Below, in pieces: positions 24,985-33,711 of a stretch of 64,000 nt of DNA. The stretch lies in assembly GCF_014650815.1 (NCBI RefSeq), contig NZ_BMVR01000003.1:558001-622000 (forward strand). The letters run 5' to 3'. Both the position numbers and the translations under genes were made by a program. This DNA is from Streptomyces flavofungini (GTDB lineage: Bacteria > Actinomycetota > Actinomycetes > Streptomycetales > Streptomycetaceae). A model generated the notes under the pieces. That model was given only the letters and a program-made list of their open reading frames with translations. It was not told where the DNA came from and did not search any database. The first letter of the stretch is position 1; each line of letters opens with the position of its first letter.

Positions 24985-25419
24985 ATGACGAACGAGATCC
25001 TGGTGGTGGGGGCCGTTCCGGCGCAGGTCCAGGCGGCGGTGACGGCGGTCGTGAAGGATCTGGAGAAGGCCTTCAACGCCCATGACCCCGTCGCCCTGAG
25101 CGAGCAGTTCACCCAGGAGGCGTCGTGGACCAACGCCGTGGGCACGCGCCTCGACGGCCGCGTGGCGATCGCCGAGTTCAGCGGGCCCGCGATGAAGGGC
25201 TTCCTGCGCGACTCCTACGCCCGCTACGACGTCGTCAAGCTCCTCCGGATCGCCCCCGAGGTGATCGGGGTGAACGTGCGGCAGACCCCCACGGACAGCT
25301 CCGGGAACCCGGTCGCGGGCCCGCACGGCGCGACGACCTACGTGATCGCGCGGCAGCGGGACGGCTGGAAGATCGTGGTCGGCCAGAACGCCGCCGTCGA
25401 CGCCCCGGCCGTCGGCTGA
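24985..25419 (+). CDS. SgcJ/EcaC family NTF2-like protein
   Basis: A 144-residue protein of the SgcJ/EcaC (DUF4440-like) NTF2 family: VVKDLEKAFNAHDPVALSEQFTQEASWTNAVGTRLDGRVAIAEFS and a final ATTYVIARQRDGWKIVVGQNAAV. Members occur beside oxidoreductases in antibiotic pathways, but the reaction is not known. ATG 24985 has AAAGG upstream. A SoxR-type operator 95 bases before the start suggests induction by redox-active compounds, and single-gene transcription is indicated by the hairpin after the stop. Confidence 0.82.
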   Translation: MTNEILVVGAVPAQVQAAVTAVVKDLEKAFNAHDPVALSEQFTQEASWTNAVGTRLDGRVAIAEFSGPAMKGFLRDSYARYDVVKLLRIAPEVIGVNVRQTPTDSSGNPVAGPHGATTYVIARQRDGWKIVVGQNAAVDAPAVG

Positions 25420-25425
25420 GCACGT

Positions 25426-25472
25426 CCGCCCGCGGGCCGAGACACACGGGGGTGGTGTCGGCCCGCGGGCGG
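25426..25472. terminator. Bidirectional terminator between SgcJ/EcaC and the response regulator
   Basis: 15-base perfect stem (CCGCCCGCGGGCCGA and complement) with a 17-base loop that itself holds GACAC/GTGTC. It lies seven bases after the stop at 25419 and 50 bases from the convergent stop at 25522. Confidence 0.85.
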
Positions 25473-25521
25473 GTCGGGGCGCCCGGCCGAGGCGTGGCGG
25501 CCCGCCGCGCGCCGTGCCGCG

Positions 25522-26166
25522 TCAGCTCCGCAGATAGCGCAGCACCGCGAGCACCCGCCGGTTGGCGTCGTGCGACGCGGGCAGCCCCAACTTGTCGAAG
25601 ACCGCGGCCACATGCTTCTCGACCGTGCCCGCGGAGACCACGAGGGCCTGTGCGATCGCGGCGTTCGAGCGGCCCTCCGCCATCAGCGAGAGGACCTGCC
25701 GCTCCCGCGCGGTGAGCGGCGCGAGCTCGGCCGCGCGGCTGCTCGCGCCCGCGAGCTGGGTGACGACCTCCGGGTCGAGCGCGGTGCCGCCGCCGGCGAC
25801 CCGGGCCAGCGCGTCCGTGAACTCGGCGATGTTGGCGACCCGGTCCTTGAGCAGATAGCCGACGCCCGCCGACCCGGCCGCCAGCAGCCGCGTGGCGTAC
25901 TTCGTCTCGACGTACTGGGAGAACAGGAGCACGCCCGTGCCCGGGTGGTCGCGCCGGATGTCGATGGCGGCGCGCAGGCCCTCGTCGGTGTGCGACGGCG
26001 GCATCCGGATGTCGACGACCGTGACGTCCGGGCGGTGCTCGGCGACGGCGGCACGCAGCGCGTCCGCGTCGCCGACGGCCGCGCACACCTCATGGCCGCG
26101 CTCGACCAGCATCTGGGCCAGCAATTCCCGCAGTACGGCGGCATCCTCAGCGATCACGACACGCAT
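25522..26166 (-). CDS. NarL/LuxR family response regulator
   Basis: A 214-residue two-component response regulator. The receiver domain has the acidic pocket (IAED near residue 8), the phosphorylatable Asp52 in VTVVDIRMPP and the conserved Lys in YLLKDR. The C-terminal LuxR-type HTH is LTARERQVLSLMAEGRSNAAIAQALVVSAGTVEKHVAAVFDKLGL. It is the last gene of a four-gene leftward operon (ABC ATPase, permease, kinase, regulator) and lies 12 bases after the kinase stop, its cognate partner. Confidence 0.93.
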   Translation of the reverse strand: MRVVIAEDAAVLRELLAQMLVERGHEVCAAVGDADALRAAVAEHRPDVTVVDIRMPPSHTDEGLRAAIDIRRDHPGTGVLLFSQYVETKYATRLLAAGSAGVGYLLKDRVANIAEFTDALARVAGGGTALDPEVVTQLAGASSRAAELAPLTARERQVLSLMAEGRSNAAIAQALVVSAGTVEKHVAAVFDKLGLPASHDANRRVLAVLRYLRS

Positions 26167-26178
26167 GTCGGCATGCTC

Positions 26179-27615
26179 TCACGCGTGCAGCGGCAGCTCG
26201 ACGACGACCGCCGTCGGCCCGCCCTCGGGACTGTGGACCCGCAGACTCCCGTCGACCGTACGCACCCGCTGCGTCAACCCGATCAGGCCGCTGCCCGTGC
26301 CGACGGCGGCGCCCCCGCGCCCGTCGTCGGCGACGCGCAGCCGCAGCACGCCGCCGGTGCTCCCGCCGCTGTCGGCCACGCCCTCGGTCACCGTGATCAC
26401 GACCTGGGAGGCGCCGCTGTGCTTGATGACGTTCGTGAGGAGTTCGGCGGCGCAGAAGTACGCGATGGTCTCGATGGCGGGGGTCGGGCGGTGCGGGACG
26501 TCCGCGGTCAGCTCGACGGGCACGGTGCTGCGGGCGGCGAGCGTGGCGAGGGCGTCGGGCAGGCCGTCGTCGAGGACCGGCGGGTGGATGCCCCGGGCCA
26601 GGTCGCGCAGTTCGGTGAGGGCTTCCGTGGCGTTGCGGTGCGCGCCGTCGACGAGTTGGCGTACGCGGTCGAGGTCGATGGGCGGGTGCGGACCTGCGCT
26701 GCCCGGGCCCGTGGCTCCCTCGCCGCCGTCGCTCCCGCCGACCGGCGCGCCGAGGCGTTCCTTGATCATGTCGAGGCTCATCGCCACCGCCACGAGCCGC
26801 ACCTGCGCGCCGTCGTGCAGATCGCGCTCGACCCGGCGGAGCAGCGCCACCGAGTCGTCGACCGCAAGGGCCCGGGTCTCCTCCAAGTCCCGTACGCGCG
26901 CTGCCAGGAGGTTCGGCCCGAGCAGGGCGCGCAGCAGCCGCCGGTCGGCCTCCACGGCGAGGCGCGTCGCCCAGGGCGCGAGCAGCAGCAGCGCGAGGCC
27001 GAGCGGGAGCGCCACGAACGTACCGGCGAAGGTGTGCACCTCGAAGCCGCCGACGGGGACGGGCGTCACCACAGGCATGCCCTCCCCGTCCCCGGGTGCG
27101 GCGTTCTGCCCGAACACGCCCCACCGCAGCGGCGCCGTGACGTTGATCAGGCCGGTGACCCAGAACAGCACCGCGTACCAGCCGAGCGCGCCCACCGGCA
27201 GCTTCACCAGCGCGTACCAGACCGCCCGCCAGCCCGCCGCGTCCCGCAGCCGCGCGTCGAGGCGGCCGAACACCCCGGAGCCGGGCCCCGGCGCCCCCGC
27301 CCCCGGCACCCGCTCCCCGAGCAGCCCCGACGCGAGGCCCCGGTGCAGCGCCCCGAGCCGCCGCGCGAACCACAGACACCCCACCAGCACCAGTGCGCCG
27401 ATCACGGCGCCCAGCAGCGACACCGTCAGACCCGCGCCCAGGGCGAGGAACACGAGCAGGACGACACCGCCCGCCAGGGCGGGCGGGAACGCGATCAGGC
27501 AGTACGCCGCCTCGGTCCAGGCGCGGCGGGTGAACGGGGCGCGCAGGACCGTGGCGACGAGCGCCGGAGGTGCGTCGGGTGTGGGGTGCGGGGTGGCCCG
27601 GGGGGAGTCGTGCAT
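26179..27615 (-). CDS. Sensor histidine kinase (HisKA_3 type)
   Basis: A 478-residue membrane kinase. It has four to six N-terminal hydrophobic segments (LIAFPPALAGGVVLLVFLALGAG, LLGAVIGALVLVGCLWFA, YALVKLPVGALGWYAVLFWV and one near 185-205) forming a membrane sensor with a long outside loop, then the phosphoacceptor helix RRVERDLHDGAQVRLVAVAMSLDMIKERLG with its His, and a HATPase domain (YFCAAELLTNVIKHSGASQVVITV, LRVADDGRGGA, GSGLIGLTQRVRTVDGSL). It pairs with the regulator downstream. The preceding ABC transporter genes are 17 bases away, so the system probably senses or controls the transported compound. Confidence 0.9.
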   Translation of the reverse strand: MHDSPRATPHPTPDAPPALVATVLRAPFTRRAWTEAAYCLIAFPPALAGGVVLLVFLALGAGLTVSLLGAVIGALVLVGCLWFARRLGALHRGLASGLLGERVPGAGAPGPGSGVFGRLDARLRDAAGWRAVWYALVKLPVGALGWYAVLFWVTGLINVTAPLRWGVFGQNAAPGDGEGMPVVTPVPVGGFEVHTFAGTFVALPLGLALLLLAPWATRLAVEADRRLLRALLGPNLLAARVRDLEETRALAVDDSVALLRRVERDLHDGAQVRLVAVAMSLDMIKERLGAPVGGSDGGEGATGPGSAGPHPPIDLDRVRQLVDGAHRNATEALTELRDLARGIHPPVLDDGLPDALATLAARSTVPVELTADVPHRPTPAIETIAYFCAAELLTNVIKHSGASQVVITVTEGVADSGGSTGGVLRLRVADDGRGGAAVGTGSGLIGLTQRVRTVDGSLRVHSPEGGPTAVVVELPLHA

Positions 27616-27632
27616 GGTGATCAGTTTCCCTG

Positions 27633-28427
27633 TCAGGCGTCGCGGTGGGCCGGCAGCCGGGCGCCCGCGCCGAGGGTGGCGGCCACGTACAGACAGAGCA
27701 CGGCGAAGCCGGTCCAGGGCGCGAGCATGTCGGCGACGGGCTTGGCGACGGCCAGCGAGTTCCCGGCGATCATGGTCGGGAAGAACTTCGCGACGGTCGG
27801 GCCCGAGAGGCCGCCGATGACGGCGGGCAGCACGAAGGTGACGCCGACGAGCACGGCGATGGCGCTCGCCGTGTGCCGGAGCAGGGCGCCGATCCCGATG
27901 CCGAGCAGCCCGACGAGGCTCAGATAGGCGCCTGCCAGGAGCACCGCCCGCAGCACGCCCGGGTCGCCGATGCCGGGACGCGGCACGCCCTCGGCGAGCG
28001 CCGCGCGGCCCGCGAAGAACGTCACGAGGGCGACCGCCTCACCCACGACCAGCGTGACGGTGCCGTACACGGCCGCCTTGGCCGCGAGCAGGGTGCGCCG
28101 GTCGGGGATCGCGGCGAGCGTGGAGCGGATGGAGCCGCAGGAGTACTCCCCGGTGACGACGAGGACGCCGAGCACACCGACGACCAACTGGCCGAGTGCG
28201 ACGCCCGCGAGCACGTTGTTCGTCGGGTCGAACTGGGCGGCCCTGTCGGCCGACGGCGCCTTGGTGTTGGCCATCGTGACGACACCGACGGCGATCATGC
28301 CCGCGACGGTGAGCAGCAGCGCCCACGCCGTGGAGCGCAGGCTGCGCAGCTTGATCCACTCCATGCGGGCGGCGCGCGCGAAGGGGGCGGAGCGCCGGGT
28401 TGGCGCGGGGACGGTGAGCGTGGTCAT
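27633..28427 (-). CDS. ABC-2 type transporter permease
   Basis: A 264-residue membrane protein with six hydrophobic segments, of the ABC-2 permease type used with DrrA/BcrA-like ATPases (MEWIKLRSLRSTAWALLLTVAGMIAVGVVTM; GQLVVGVLGVLVVTGEYSCGSIRSTLAAIPDRRTLLAAKA). The EYSxGxIRxTL motif is typical of this group. It overlaps the ATPase gene upstream by four bases. The exported substrate is unknown; peptide antibiotics are common for homologues coupled to two-component systems. Confidence 0.88.
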   Translation of the reverse strand: MTTLTVPAPTRRSAPFARAARMEWIKLRSLRSTAWALLLTVAGMIAVGVVTMANTKAPSADRAAQFDPTNNVLAGVALGQLVVGVLGVLVVTGEYSCGSIRSTLAAIPDRRTLLAAKAAVYGTVTLVVGEAVALVTFFAGRAALAEGVPRPGIGDPGVLRAVLLAGAYLSLVGLLGIGIGALLRHTASAIAVLVGVTFVLPAVIGGLSGPTVAKFFPTMIAGNSLAVAKPVADMLAPWTGFAVLCLYVAATLGAGARLPAHRDA

Positions 28428-29185
28428 CGGGCGTTCCTTTCCGGGGCGGCATCGTGGCCCGCGTGGTGAGCGGTGCCCCGGTGGACGGACGCGCCCTCCG
28501 TGAGCGTGAAGAACGCCTCCTCCAGGGACCGCCCCCGCGCGGTCAGCTCCCGCACGGACGTGTCCGCGAGCAGCCGCCCCTGGCCGATCACCACCAGGTG
28601 GTCCGCGGTGAGCGCCATCTCGCTGATGAGGTGGCTGGACAGCAGCACCGTGCGGCCCTCCGCGGCCAGCGACCGCATCAGGTCCCGGATCCAGCGCACG
28701 CCTTCGGGGTCGAGCCCGTTCACCGGCTCGTCGAAGAGGAGCACCCCGGGGTCGCCGAGCAGCGCGGCGGCGATGCCGAGGCGCTGCGCCATGCCGAGGG
28801 AGTACGTTCCGGCGCGGCGCCCGGCGACGTCGCTCAGGCCGACGGTGGCGAGGACCTCGGCGACGCGCGCGGGGTGGATGTCGCCCGCCGCGGCCAGGGC
28901 GGACAGGTGCGCCCGCGCGCTGCGTCCGGGGTGGAAGGTGCGTGCTTCGAGGAGCGCGCCCACCTCGCGCAGCGGCTGCCGCAGTTCGCCGTACGGGCGT
29001 CCCCCGATCAGCGCCTGTCCGGCGTCGGGCCGGTCGAGGCCCATGATCATGCGCATGGTGGTCGACTTGCCCGAGCCGTTCGGGCCGAGGAAGCCCGTCA
29101 CGGCTCCGGGTGTCACGTCGAAACTCAGCGCGTCGACGGCGGTGTTCGGCCCGTACCGCTTGGTCAGGCCCTGGACCTGGATCAT
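28424..29185 (-). CDS. ABC transporter ATP-binding protein (DrrA/BcrA-like)
   Basis: A 253-residue single-cassette ATPase. Walker A is GPNGSGKST, signature YSLGMAQRLGIAAALLG, Walker B VLLFDEPVNGLDPEG and the switch His lies in LLSSHLISEM. The C-terminal extension GRSLEEAFFTLTEGASVHRG is typical of DrrA/CcmA-like exporters. It heads the leftward operon. ATG 29185 is chosen since GGAG lies five bases upstream; a GTG two codons earlier is possible. A promoter-like pair and a palindrome lie just upstream. Confidence 0.92.
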   Translation of the reverse strand: MIQVQGLTKRYGPNTAVDALSFDVTPGAVTGFLGPNGSGKSTTMRMIMGLDRPDAGQALIGGRPYGELRQPLREVGALLEARTFHPGRSARAHLSALAAAGDIHPARVAEVLATVGLSDVAGRRAGTYSLGMAQRLGIAAALLGDPGVLLFDEPVNGLDPEGVRWIRDLMRSLAAEGRTVLLSSHLISEMALTADHLVVIGQGRLLADTSVRELTARGRSLEEAFFTLTEGASVHRGTAHHAGHDAAPERNAR

Positions 29186-29224
29186 CACCACTCCTGCCGC
29201 GAACCTGGCGTTGTCATGCAGCTC

Positions 29225-29254
29225 ACGCTAGGTCTGGGGCAGGTGCCGCCGTAA
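29225..29254 (-). promoter_or_regulatory. Candidate promoter of the ABC/two-component operon
   Basis: On the minus strand TTACGG (29254-29249) and TAGCGT (29230-29225) are spaced by 18 bases, 40 bases before the ATPase start. A perfect palindrome CTGGGGG-TTTT-CCCCCAG lies just upstream at 29276-29293 and could be an operator for the response regulator or part of the terminator region of the preceding gene. Confidence 0.4.
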
Positions 29255-29299
29255 CGCGGCTTTCCTCCGACTGAGCTGGGGGTTTTCCCCCAGGCGTTT

Positions 29300-29330
29300 C
29301 GGTCGGGACCGCCGTCGGCCGTCCCGACCG
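29300..29330. terminator. Terminator after the hemC-like gene
   Basis: 10-base perfect stem CGGTCGGGAC/GTCCCGACCG with an 11-base loop, starting seven bases after the leftward stop at 29337. Confidence 0.8.
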
Positions 29331-29336
29331 ACGCCG

Positions 29337-30272
29337 TCAGTGGGCGATCGAGTCGATCAGCTCGCGCGCACCCTGGCGCAGCAGCGTGACCGCCACCGAC
29401 GTGCCGAGGGTCGCCGGGTCGAGCGGTCCGGCCCACTCGTGGGCGTTCAGGACCGTCTTGCCGTCGGGCGTGAACACCCGGGCGCGCAGGGACAGGTCGC
29501 CGCTCGGCTCGCTGCGGGCGTACCCGGCGATCGGCGAGTTGCAGTGCCCCTGGAGCACGTGCAGGAACATCCGCTCGGCGGTGGCCTCCCGCCAGGCGTC
29601 CCGGTCGCCGAGGCCGCTCACCGCGTCGATCGTCACCGCGTCGTCCTCGCGGCACTGCAGGGCGAGGATCCCGGCGCCGATGGGCGGGCACATCGTCTCG
29701 ACGGAGAGCACCTCGGAGACGTGCTCCATCGCCCCGATCCGCTCCAGGCCGGACACCGCGAGGAGCAGCGCGTCGCATTCCCCGCCCGCCAGCTTCGCCA
29801 GCCGGCGGCCCGCGTTGCCGCGCATCGGTACGCAGTTCAGGTGCGGGTGGGACGCGGAGAGCTGCGCGATGCGGCGCACCGACGAGGTGCCGATGCGGGT
29901 GCCCGGGGGCAGCTCGTCGAGGGTCAGGCCCTGGGGGTGGATGAGCGCGTCCCGGATGTCGTCGCGCCGCAGGAACGCCGCGAACGTCGTGCCCGCGGGC
30001 AGCGGCCGGTCCGCCGGTACGTCCTTGACGCAGTGCACCGCGAGGTCGGCCTCCCCGGCGAGCAGCGCCGCGTCGACCTCCTTGGTGAACGCGCCCTTCC
30101 CGCCGAGCTTGGCCAGGTCGCCCATCCACCGGTCGCCGGAGGTGGTCACGGGCAGGACCTCGGTGCGGATGCCCGGGTGGCGGGCGGCGAGTTCGGCGCG
30201 CACGCGCTCGACCTGGGCGAGGGCCATGGGGGAGGAGCGGGAGACGATGCGGATCAGCTCGGGAGCGGACAT
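29337..30272 (-). CDS. hemC: Hydroxymethylbilane synthase paralogue
   Basis: A 311-residue porphobilinogen deaminase, which polymerises four porphobilinogen units to hydroxymethylbilane in haem synthesis. Motifs: [17 protein letters not shown], the catalytic-Asp block [12 protein letters not shown] (normally HSMKDVPT), [24 protein letters not shown] and the dipyrromethane cofactor Cys in [13 protein letters not shown] (normally GGCQVPI). The deviations from the usual motif text suggest a paralogue rather than the housekeeping enzyme, which normally sits with hemA and hemD. No other haem gene is nearby. ATG 30272 has AAGGTG seven bases upstream. Confidence 0.83.
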   Translation of the reverse strand: MSAPELIRIVSRSSPMALAQVERVRAELAARHPGIRTEVLPVTTSGDRWMGDLAKLGGKGAFTKEVDAALLAGEADLAVHCVKDVPADRPLPAGTTFAAFLRRDDIRDALIHPQGLTLDELPPGTRIGTSSVRRIAQLSASHPHLNCVPMRGNAGRRLAKLAGGECDALLLAVSGLERIGAMEHVSEVLSVETMCPPIGAGILALQCREDDAVTIDAVSGLGDRDAWREATAERMFLHVLQGHCNSPIAGYARSEPSGDLSLRARVFTPDGKTVLNAHEWAGPLDPATLGTSVAVTLLRQGARELIDSIAH

Positions 30273-30455
30273 GGCGTACACCTTAGGCCCTGAGCGGCGG
30301 CGGTCCGGCACCCGAGACTGCGCCAACTGGGTTATCGCGCTGAGCGGTTGATGGGCCGGGTGGGTGGCTGGGATACTGCGGACCGGCGTGCGCACGGGGC
30401 GTGTTCGGGCTCGCGGATGGTCCTGCCGCAGGCAGTCCTACCTCTCGGTACCGGG

Positions 30456-31976
30456 TCAGTCCCGGCCGCACTCCCCTGGCTCCAGCGGTGGCGACGTCAC
30501 GGACATGTTGGCCGTGCAGTGCGGGGTGTTGCCCTCTTCCTCGTGCCAGTCCGCGGGGCGCGGGCGGATGAACGCGAAGGCCGCGGCGGCCGCCAGGACG
30601 AACAGCCCCGCGCAGCCCCAGGATGCCTTGCCGAAGGCCGAGTCGAGGGCGTCCGGGTCGGTGTAGGCCGTGCCGGTGAGGCCCACCGCGAGCGGCAGCG
30701 CGGCGACGACCAGGAGCTGGGCGATGCGGGCCGCCGTGTTGTTGACCCCGCTGGCAAGCCCGGCGCGGCCCGCGTCCACCGAGGCGAGCACCGTCGCCGT
30801 GAGCGGGGCGACGAACACACTCATGCCGAGGCCGAGCACGACGACGGCGGGCAGCACGTCGGCGGCGTAGGACGCTCCGGGGCCGATCCGCTGCATCAGC
30901 AGGACGCCCGCGGCGGCGATCAGCGGGCCTGCGCACAGCGGCAGGCGCGGGCCGATCCGCCGCGCCAGGTCGCCCGCGGGGGCCGACAGGAGCAGCATCA
31001 GGACGGTGATGGGGAGCGTCGCCGTACCGGCCTGGAGGGCGTCGTAGCCGAGCGTCGTCTGCAACTGCACGGGCAGCATGAACAGGATGCCGCCGATGGC
31101 CGCGTACAGGCACAGCGTCATGACGTTGGCCGCGGAGAACAGGCCGGAACGGAAGAGCTCCAAGGGCAGCATCGGGTCCTGCCGCCGGTGCTCGACCAGC
31201 AGGAACGCCGCGCCCGCCGCCAGGCCCACGAGTCCCGGCAGCACCCCTGCCACGAACGAGGAGTCGCCGGACGCCCCGATCAGCGCGAAGCTCACGCCCG
31301 CCAGGAACAGCGCCGCGAGCACCGCGCCCGGGACGTCGAAGCGCTGCCCCGCGGCGTGCTCGTCGCGGCTCTCCGGCACGTGCCGCACCGCGAACAGCAC
31401 CAGCGCGGCCAGCGGCAGGTTGATGAGGAAGATCCAGCGCCAGCCGGGACCGTCGATCAGCCAGCCGCCGAGGAACGGACCGACCGCCCCCGCGACCCCG
31501 CCGAGCCCGGACCACGCGCCCACCGCCCTGGCCTGGTCCCGCGGCCGGAACGACGAGCGCACCAGCGCGAGGGAGCCGGGCGTGAGCAGCGCACCGCCCA
31601 CGCCCTGCAGGGCGCGCGCCGCGATGAGGGTGCCCGCGTCCTGCGCGAGGCCGCACAGCGCGGACGCCAGCGCGAACCACACCACGCCGATGACGAGTGT
31701 GCGCCGCCGCCCGATCCGGTCGCCTAGTGCCCCGCCGAGCAGGAGCAGCGCGGACAGCGTGAGCATGTAGGCGTTGACGACCCACTGGAGCGAGGAGATC
31801 GACGCGTCGAGGTCGCGGCCGAGGGTGGGCAGGGCCACGTTCACGACGGTGCCGTCGAGCATGGCCATGCCGGAGGCGAGGACCGCGCTGGTCAGCACCC
31901 AGCGGCCGCGCGTCGACGCGAGGGCGACCCCGCCGTCACCGCTGGGAGCGTGTTCGCCGCCGGGGGACGCCGTCAT
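30456..31976 (-). CDS. MFS transporter, DHA2 (EmrB/QacA) family, copy 1
   Basis: A 506-residue drug:proton antiporter with 14 predicted membrane segments. Family signatures: LDGTVVNVALPTLGRDLDAS (motif D1), GGALGDRIGRRRTLVIGVVWF (motif A), ARALQGVGGALLTPGSLALV and GGVAGAVGPFLGGWLID (motif C). The cytoplasmic tail is longer than usual and ends Cys-rich. It lies 54 bases after a second DHA2 gene on the same strand, so the two probably form one unit. AGGAGGGCGG precedes ATG 31976. The substrate is unknown. Confidence 0.9.
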   Translation of the reverse strand: MTASPGGEHAPSGDGGVALASTRGRWVLTSAVLASGMAMLDGTVVNVALPTLGRDLDASISSLQWVVNAYMLTLSALLLLGGALGDRIGRRRTLVIGVVWFALASALCGLAQDAGTLIAARALQGVGGALLTPGSLALVRSSFRPRDQARAVGAWSGLGGVAGAVGPFLGGWLIDGPGWRWIFLINLPLAALVLFAVRHVPESRDEHAAGQRFDVPGAVLAALFLAGVSFALIGASGDSSFVAGVLPGLVGLAAGAAFLLVEHRRQDPMLPLELFRSGLFSAANVMTLCLYAAIGGILFMLPVQLQTTLGYDALQAGTATLPITVLMLLLSAPAGDLARRIGPRLPLCAGPLIAAAGVLLMQRIGPGASYAADVLPAVVVLGLGMSVFVAPLTATVLASVDAGRAGLASGVNNTAARIAQLLVVAALPLAVGLTGTAYTDPDALDSAFGKASWGCAGLFVLAAAAAFAFIRPRPADWHEEEGNTPHCTANMSVTSPPLEPGECGRD

Positions 31977-32030
31977 GGACCCACCGCCCTCCTGGCCGTT
32001 GTACGCGGGATCCGTGCCGGGACGCGCGGC

Positions 32031-33596
32031 CTACATGTGCACGGCGCCCTCGCCGAGGTGACTGTCGGCGGGCCGCCCCTTGCGGTACAGCACGAACGTA
32101 ACGAGGAAGCCGACGGCGAAGAAGAGGGCCGACCACCAGTACGCCGTCTCGTAGCTCTGCACCTGGGCCTGGGCCTGCACCTCGGGCGTCGGGCGCTTGC
32201 CGACGAGGTAGTGGGTGGCGGCGCTGGTGGCGAGGGTGTTCAGGAGCGCCGTACCGATGGAACCGCCCACCTGCTGGGTGGTGTTGACCATCGCGGACGC
32301 CACACCCGCGTCGTGCGCGGCGACGCCCGAGGTGGCCATGCTCATCGCCGGGGCGAAGATGAGGCCGAGCCCGAGCCCGAAGACGAGCAGCGGCGGCAGC
32401 ACGTGCAGGGCGTAGCCGCTGGTGGTGTCGAGCGCCGTCAGCCACACCATGCCGCCCGCGGAGAGCGCCATGCCGAGCGGCACGACCGGTTTCGCGCCGA
32501 AGCGCGGCACGAGCACGTTGGTGGTCAGGACGGAGATCACGACCATCACCACGACCATCGGGATGAAGGCGAGCCCCGTCTTGATGGGCGTGTAGTCGAG
32601 GATCTGCTGCATGTAGTACGTCAGGAACAGGAACACGCCGAACATGCCCGCTCCGGAGATGAACATCGCGAGGAACGAAGCGCCCCGGTCCCGGTCGAGC
32701 AGCACCCTGAGGGGGAGCAGTGGATGTGCGGCCCGTGTCTGCCACCAGGCGAAGGCCGTCACGAGTACGACGCCGATGACGAGGAACCCCCACGTCAGCG
32801 GGTCGCCCCAGGCATGCGTCTCGGCGTTGGAGAAGCCGTAGACGATGCAGAACAGACCGGCCGACACCAACACCGTGCCCGGCACGTCGAGTTTGGGCCG
32901 GTCGTCCGGCGCCCCCGGGTGCAGCAGGCGCCAGCCGCCGATCATCGCGGCCGCGGCGAAGGCGAGGTTCACGTACAGGCACCAGCGCCAGTCCAGATAC
33001 TCCGTGAGCACGCCGCCGAGCAGCAGCCCGACCGCGGCGCCCGAGCCCGCCACGGCGCCGTAGATGCCGAACGCCTTCGCGCGCTCGCGCGGGTCCGTGA
33101 ACGTGGTGCTGAGCAGGGAGAGCGCGGCGGGCGCGAGGAGCGCGCCGAACAGGCCCTGCAGCGCGCGGGCGATCACCAGCATCCCGAAGCTGGTGGCGGC
33201 GCCGCCGAGCGCGGAGGCCAGCGCGAACCCGGCGAGGCCCGCGAGGAAGACCGCCTTGCGGCCCACCAGGTCCGCGATGCGCCCGCCGAGCAGCAGCAGG
33301 CTGCCGAACGCGAGCGCGTACGCGGTGACGACCCACTGCCGGTTGCCGTCGGTGAAGCCCAGGTCCTGCTGCGCGGACGGCAGCGCGATGTTCACGATCG
33401 TCGCGTCCAGGACCACCATGAGCTGCGCGGTGGCGATGACCGCGAGGATCAGCCAGCGGTGCTCGTGCTTGCCGCCGGTGTGGGCGGCGGCGGAGGCCGG
33501 GGGCGGCGCGGCGGCGTCGGCTGTCACCGGCTGTGAGACCGGCTGCGGAATGCCTTCCGGTATGCCCTCGGGGCCGGAGCCGGGCGAGCGGTCCAT
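32031..33596 (-). CDS. MFS transporter, DHA2 (EmrB/QacA) family, copy 2
   Basis: A 521-residue 14-segment MFS exporter. Seen: VVLDATIVNIALPSAQQDLGF (motif D1), GGRIADLVGRKAVFLAGLAGFALASALGG (motif A), ARALQGLFGALLAPAALSLL and GAVAGSGAAVGLLLGGVLTEYLDWRW (motif C). It is clearly different from the downstream copy, so not a recent duplication. ATG 33596 is chosen over the longer frame because GGAGG lies six bases upstream. No regulator gene adjoins it. Confidence 0.9.
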   Translation of the reverse strand: MDRSPGSGPEGIPEGIPQPVSQPVTADAAAPPPASAAAHTGGKHEHRWLILAVIATAQLMVVLDATIVNIALPSAQQDLGFTDGNRQWVVTAYALAFGSLLLLGGRIADLVGRKAVFLAGLAGFALASALGGAATSFGMLVIARALQGLFGALLAPAALSLLSTTFTDPRERAKAFGIYGAVAGSGAAVGLLLGGVLTEYLDWRWCLYVNLAFAAAAMIGGWRLLHPGAPDDRPKLDVPGTVLVSAGLFCIVYGFSNAETHAWGDPLTWGFLVIGVVLVTAFAWWQTRAAHPLLPLRVLLDRDRGASFLAMFISGAGMFGVFLFLTYYMQQILDYTPIKTGLAFIPMVVVMVVISVLTTNVLVPRFGAKPVVPLGMALSAGGMVWLTALDTTSGYALHVLPPLLVFGLGLGLIFAPAMSMATSGVAAHDAGVASAMVNTTQQVGGSIGTALLNTLATSAATHYLVGKRPTPEVQAQAQVQSYETAYWWSALFFAVGFLVTFVLYRKGRPADSHLGEGAVHM

Positions 33597-33674
33597 CGTG
33601 ACCTCCAGACCCCCCGAGCCGAGAGACACCCCCGTCACACGCTAAGCGCCCCGCCCAGGCCCCGCGACCTGGGT

Positions 33675-33706
33675 GATCACGGCCCCCGCGCGCGGGGGCC
33701 GTGATC
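33675..33706. terminator. Terminator after the antiporter gene
   Basis: A perfect 32-base palindrome (16-base arms, GATCACGGCCCCCGCG and complement) five bases after the leftward stop at 33712. Confidence 0.88.
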
Positions 33707-33711
33707 GACGG

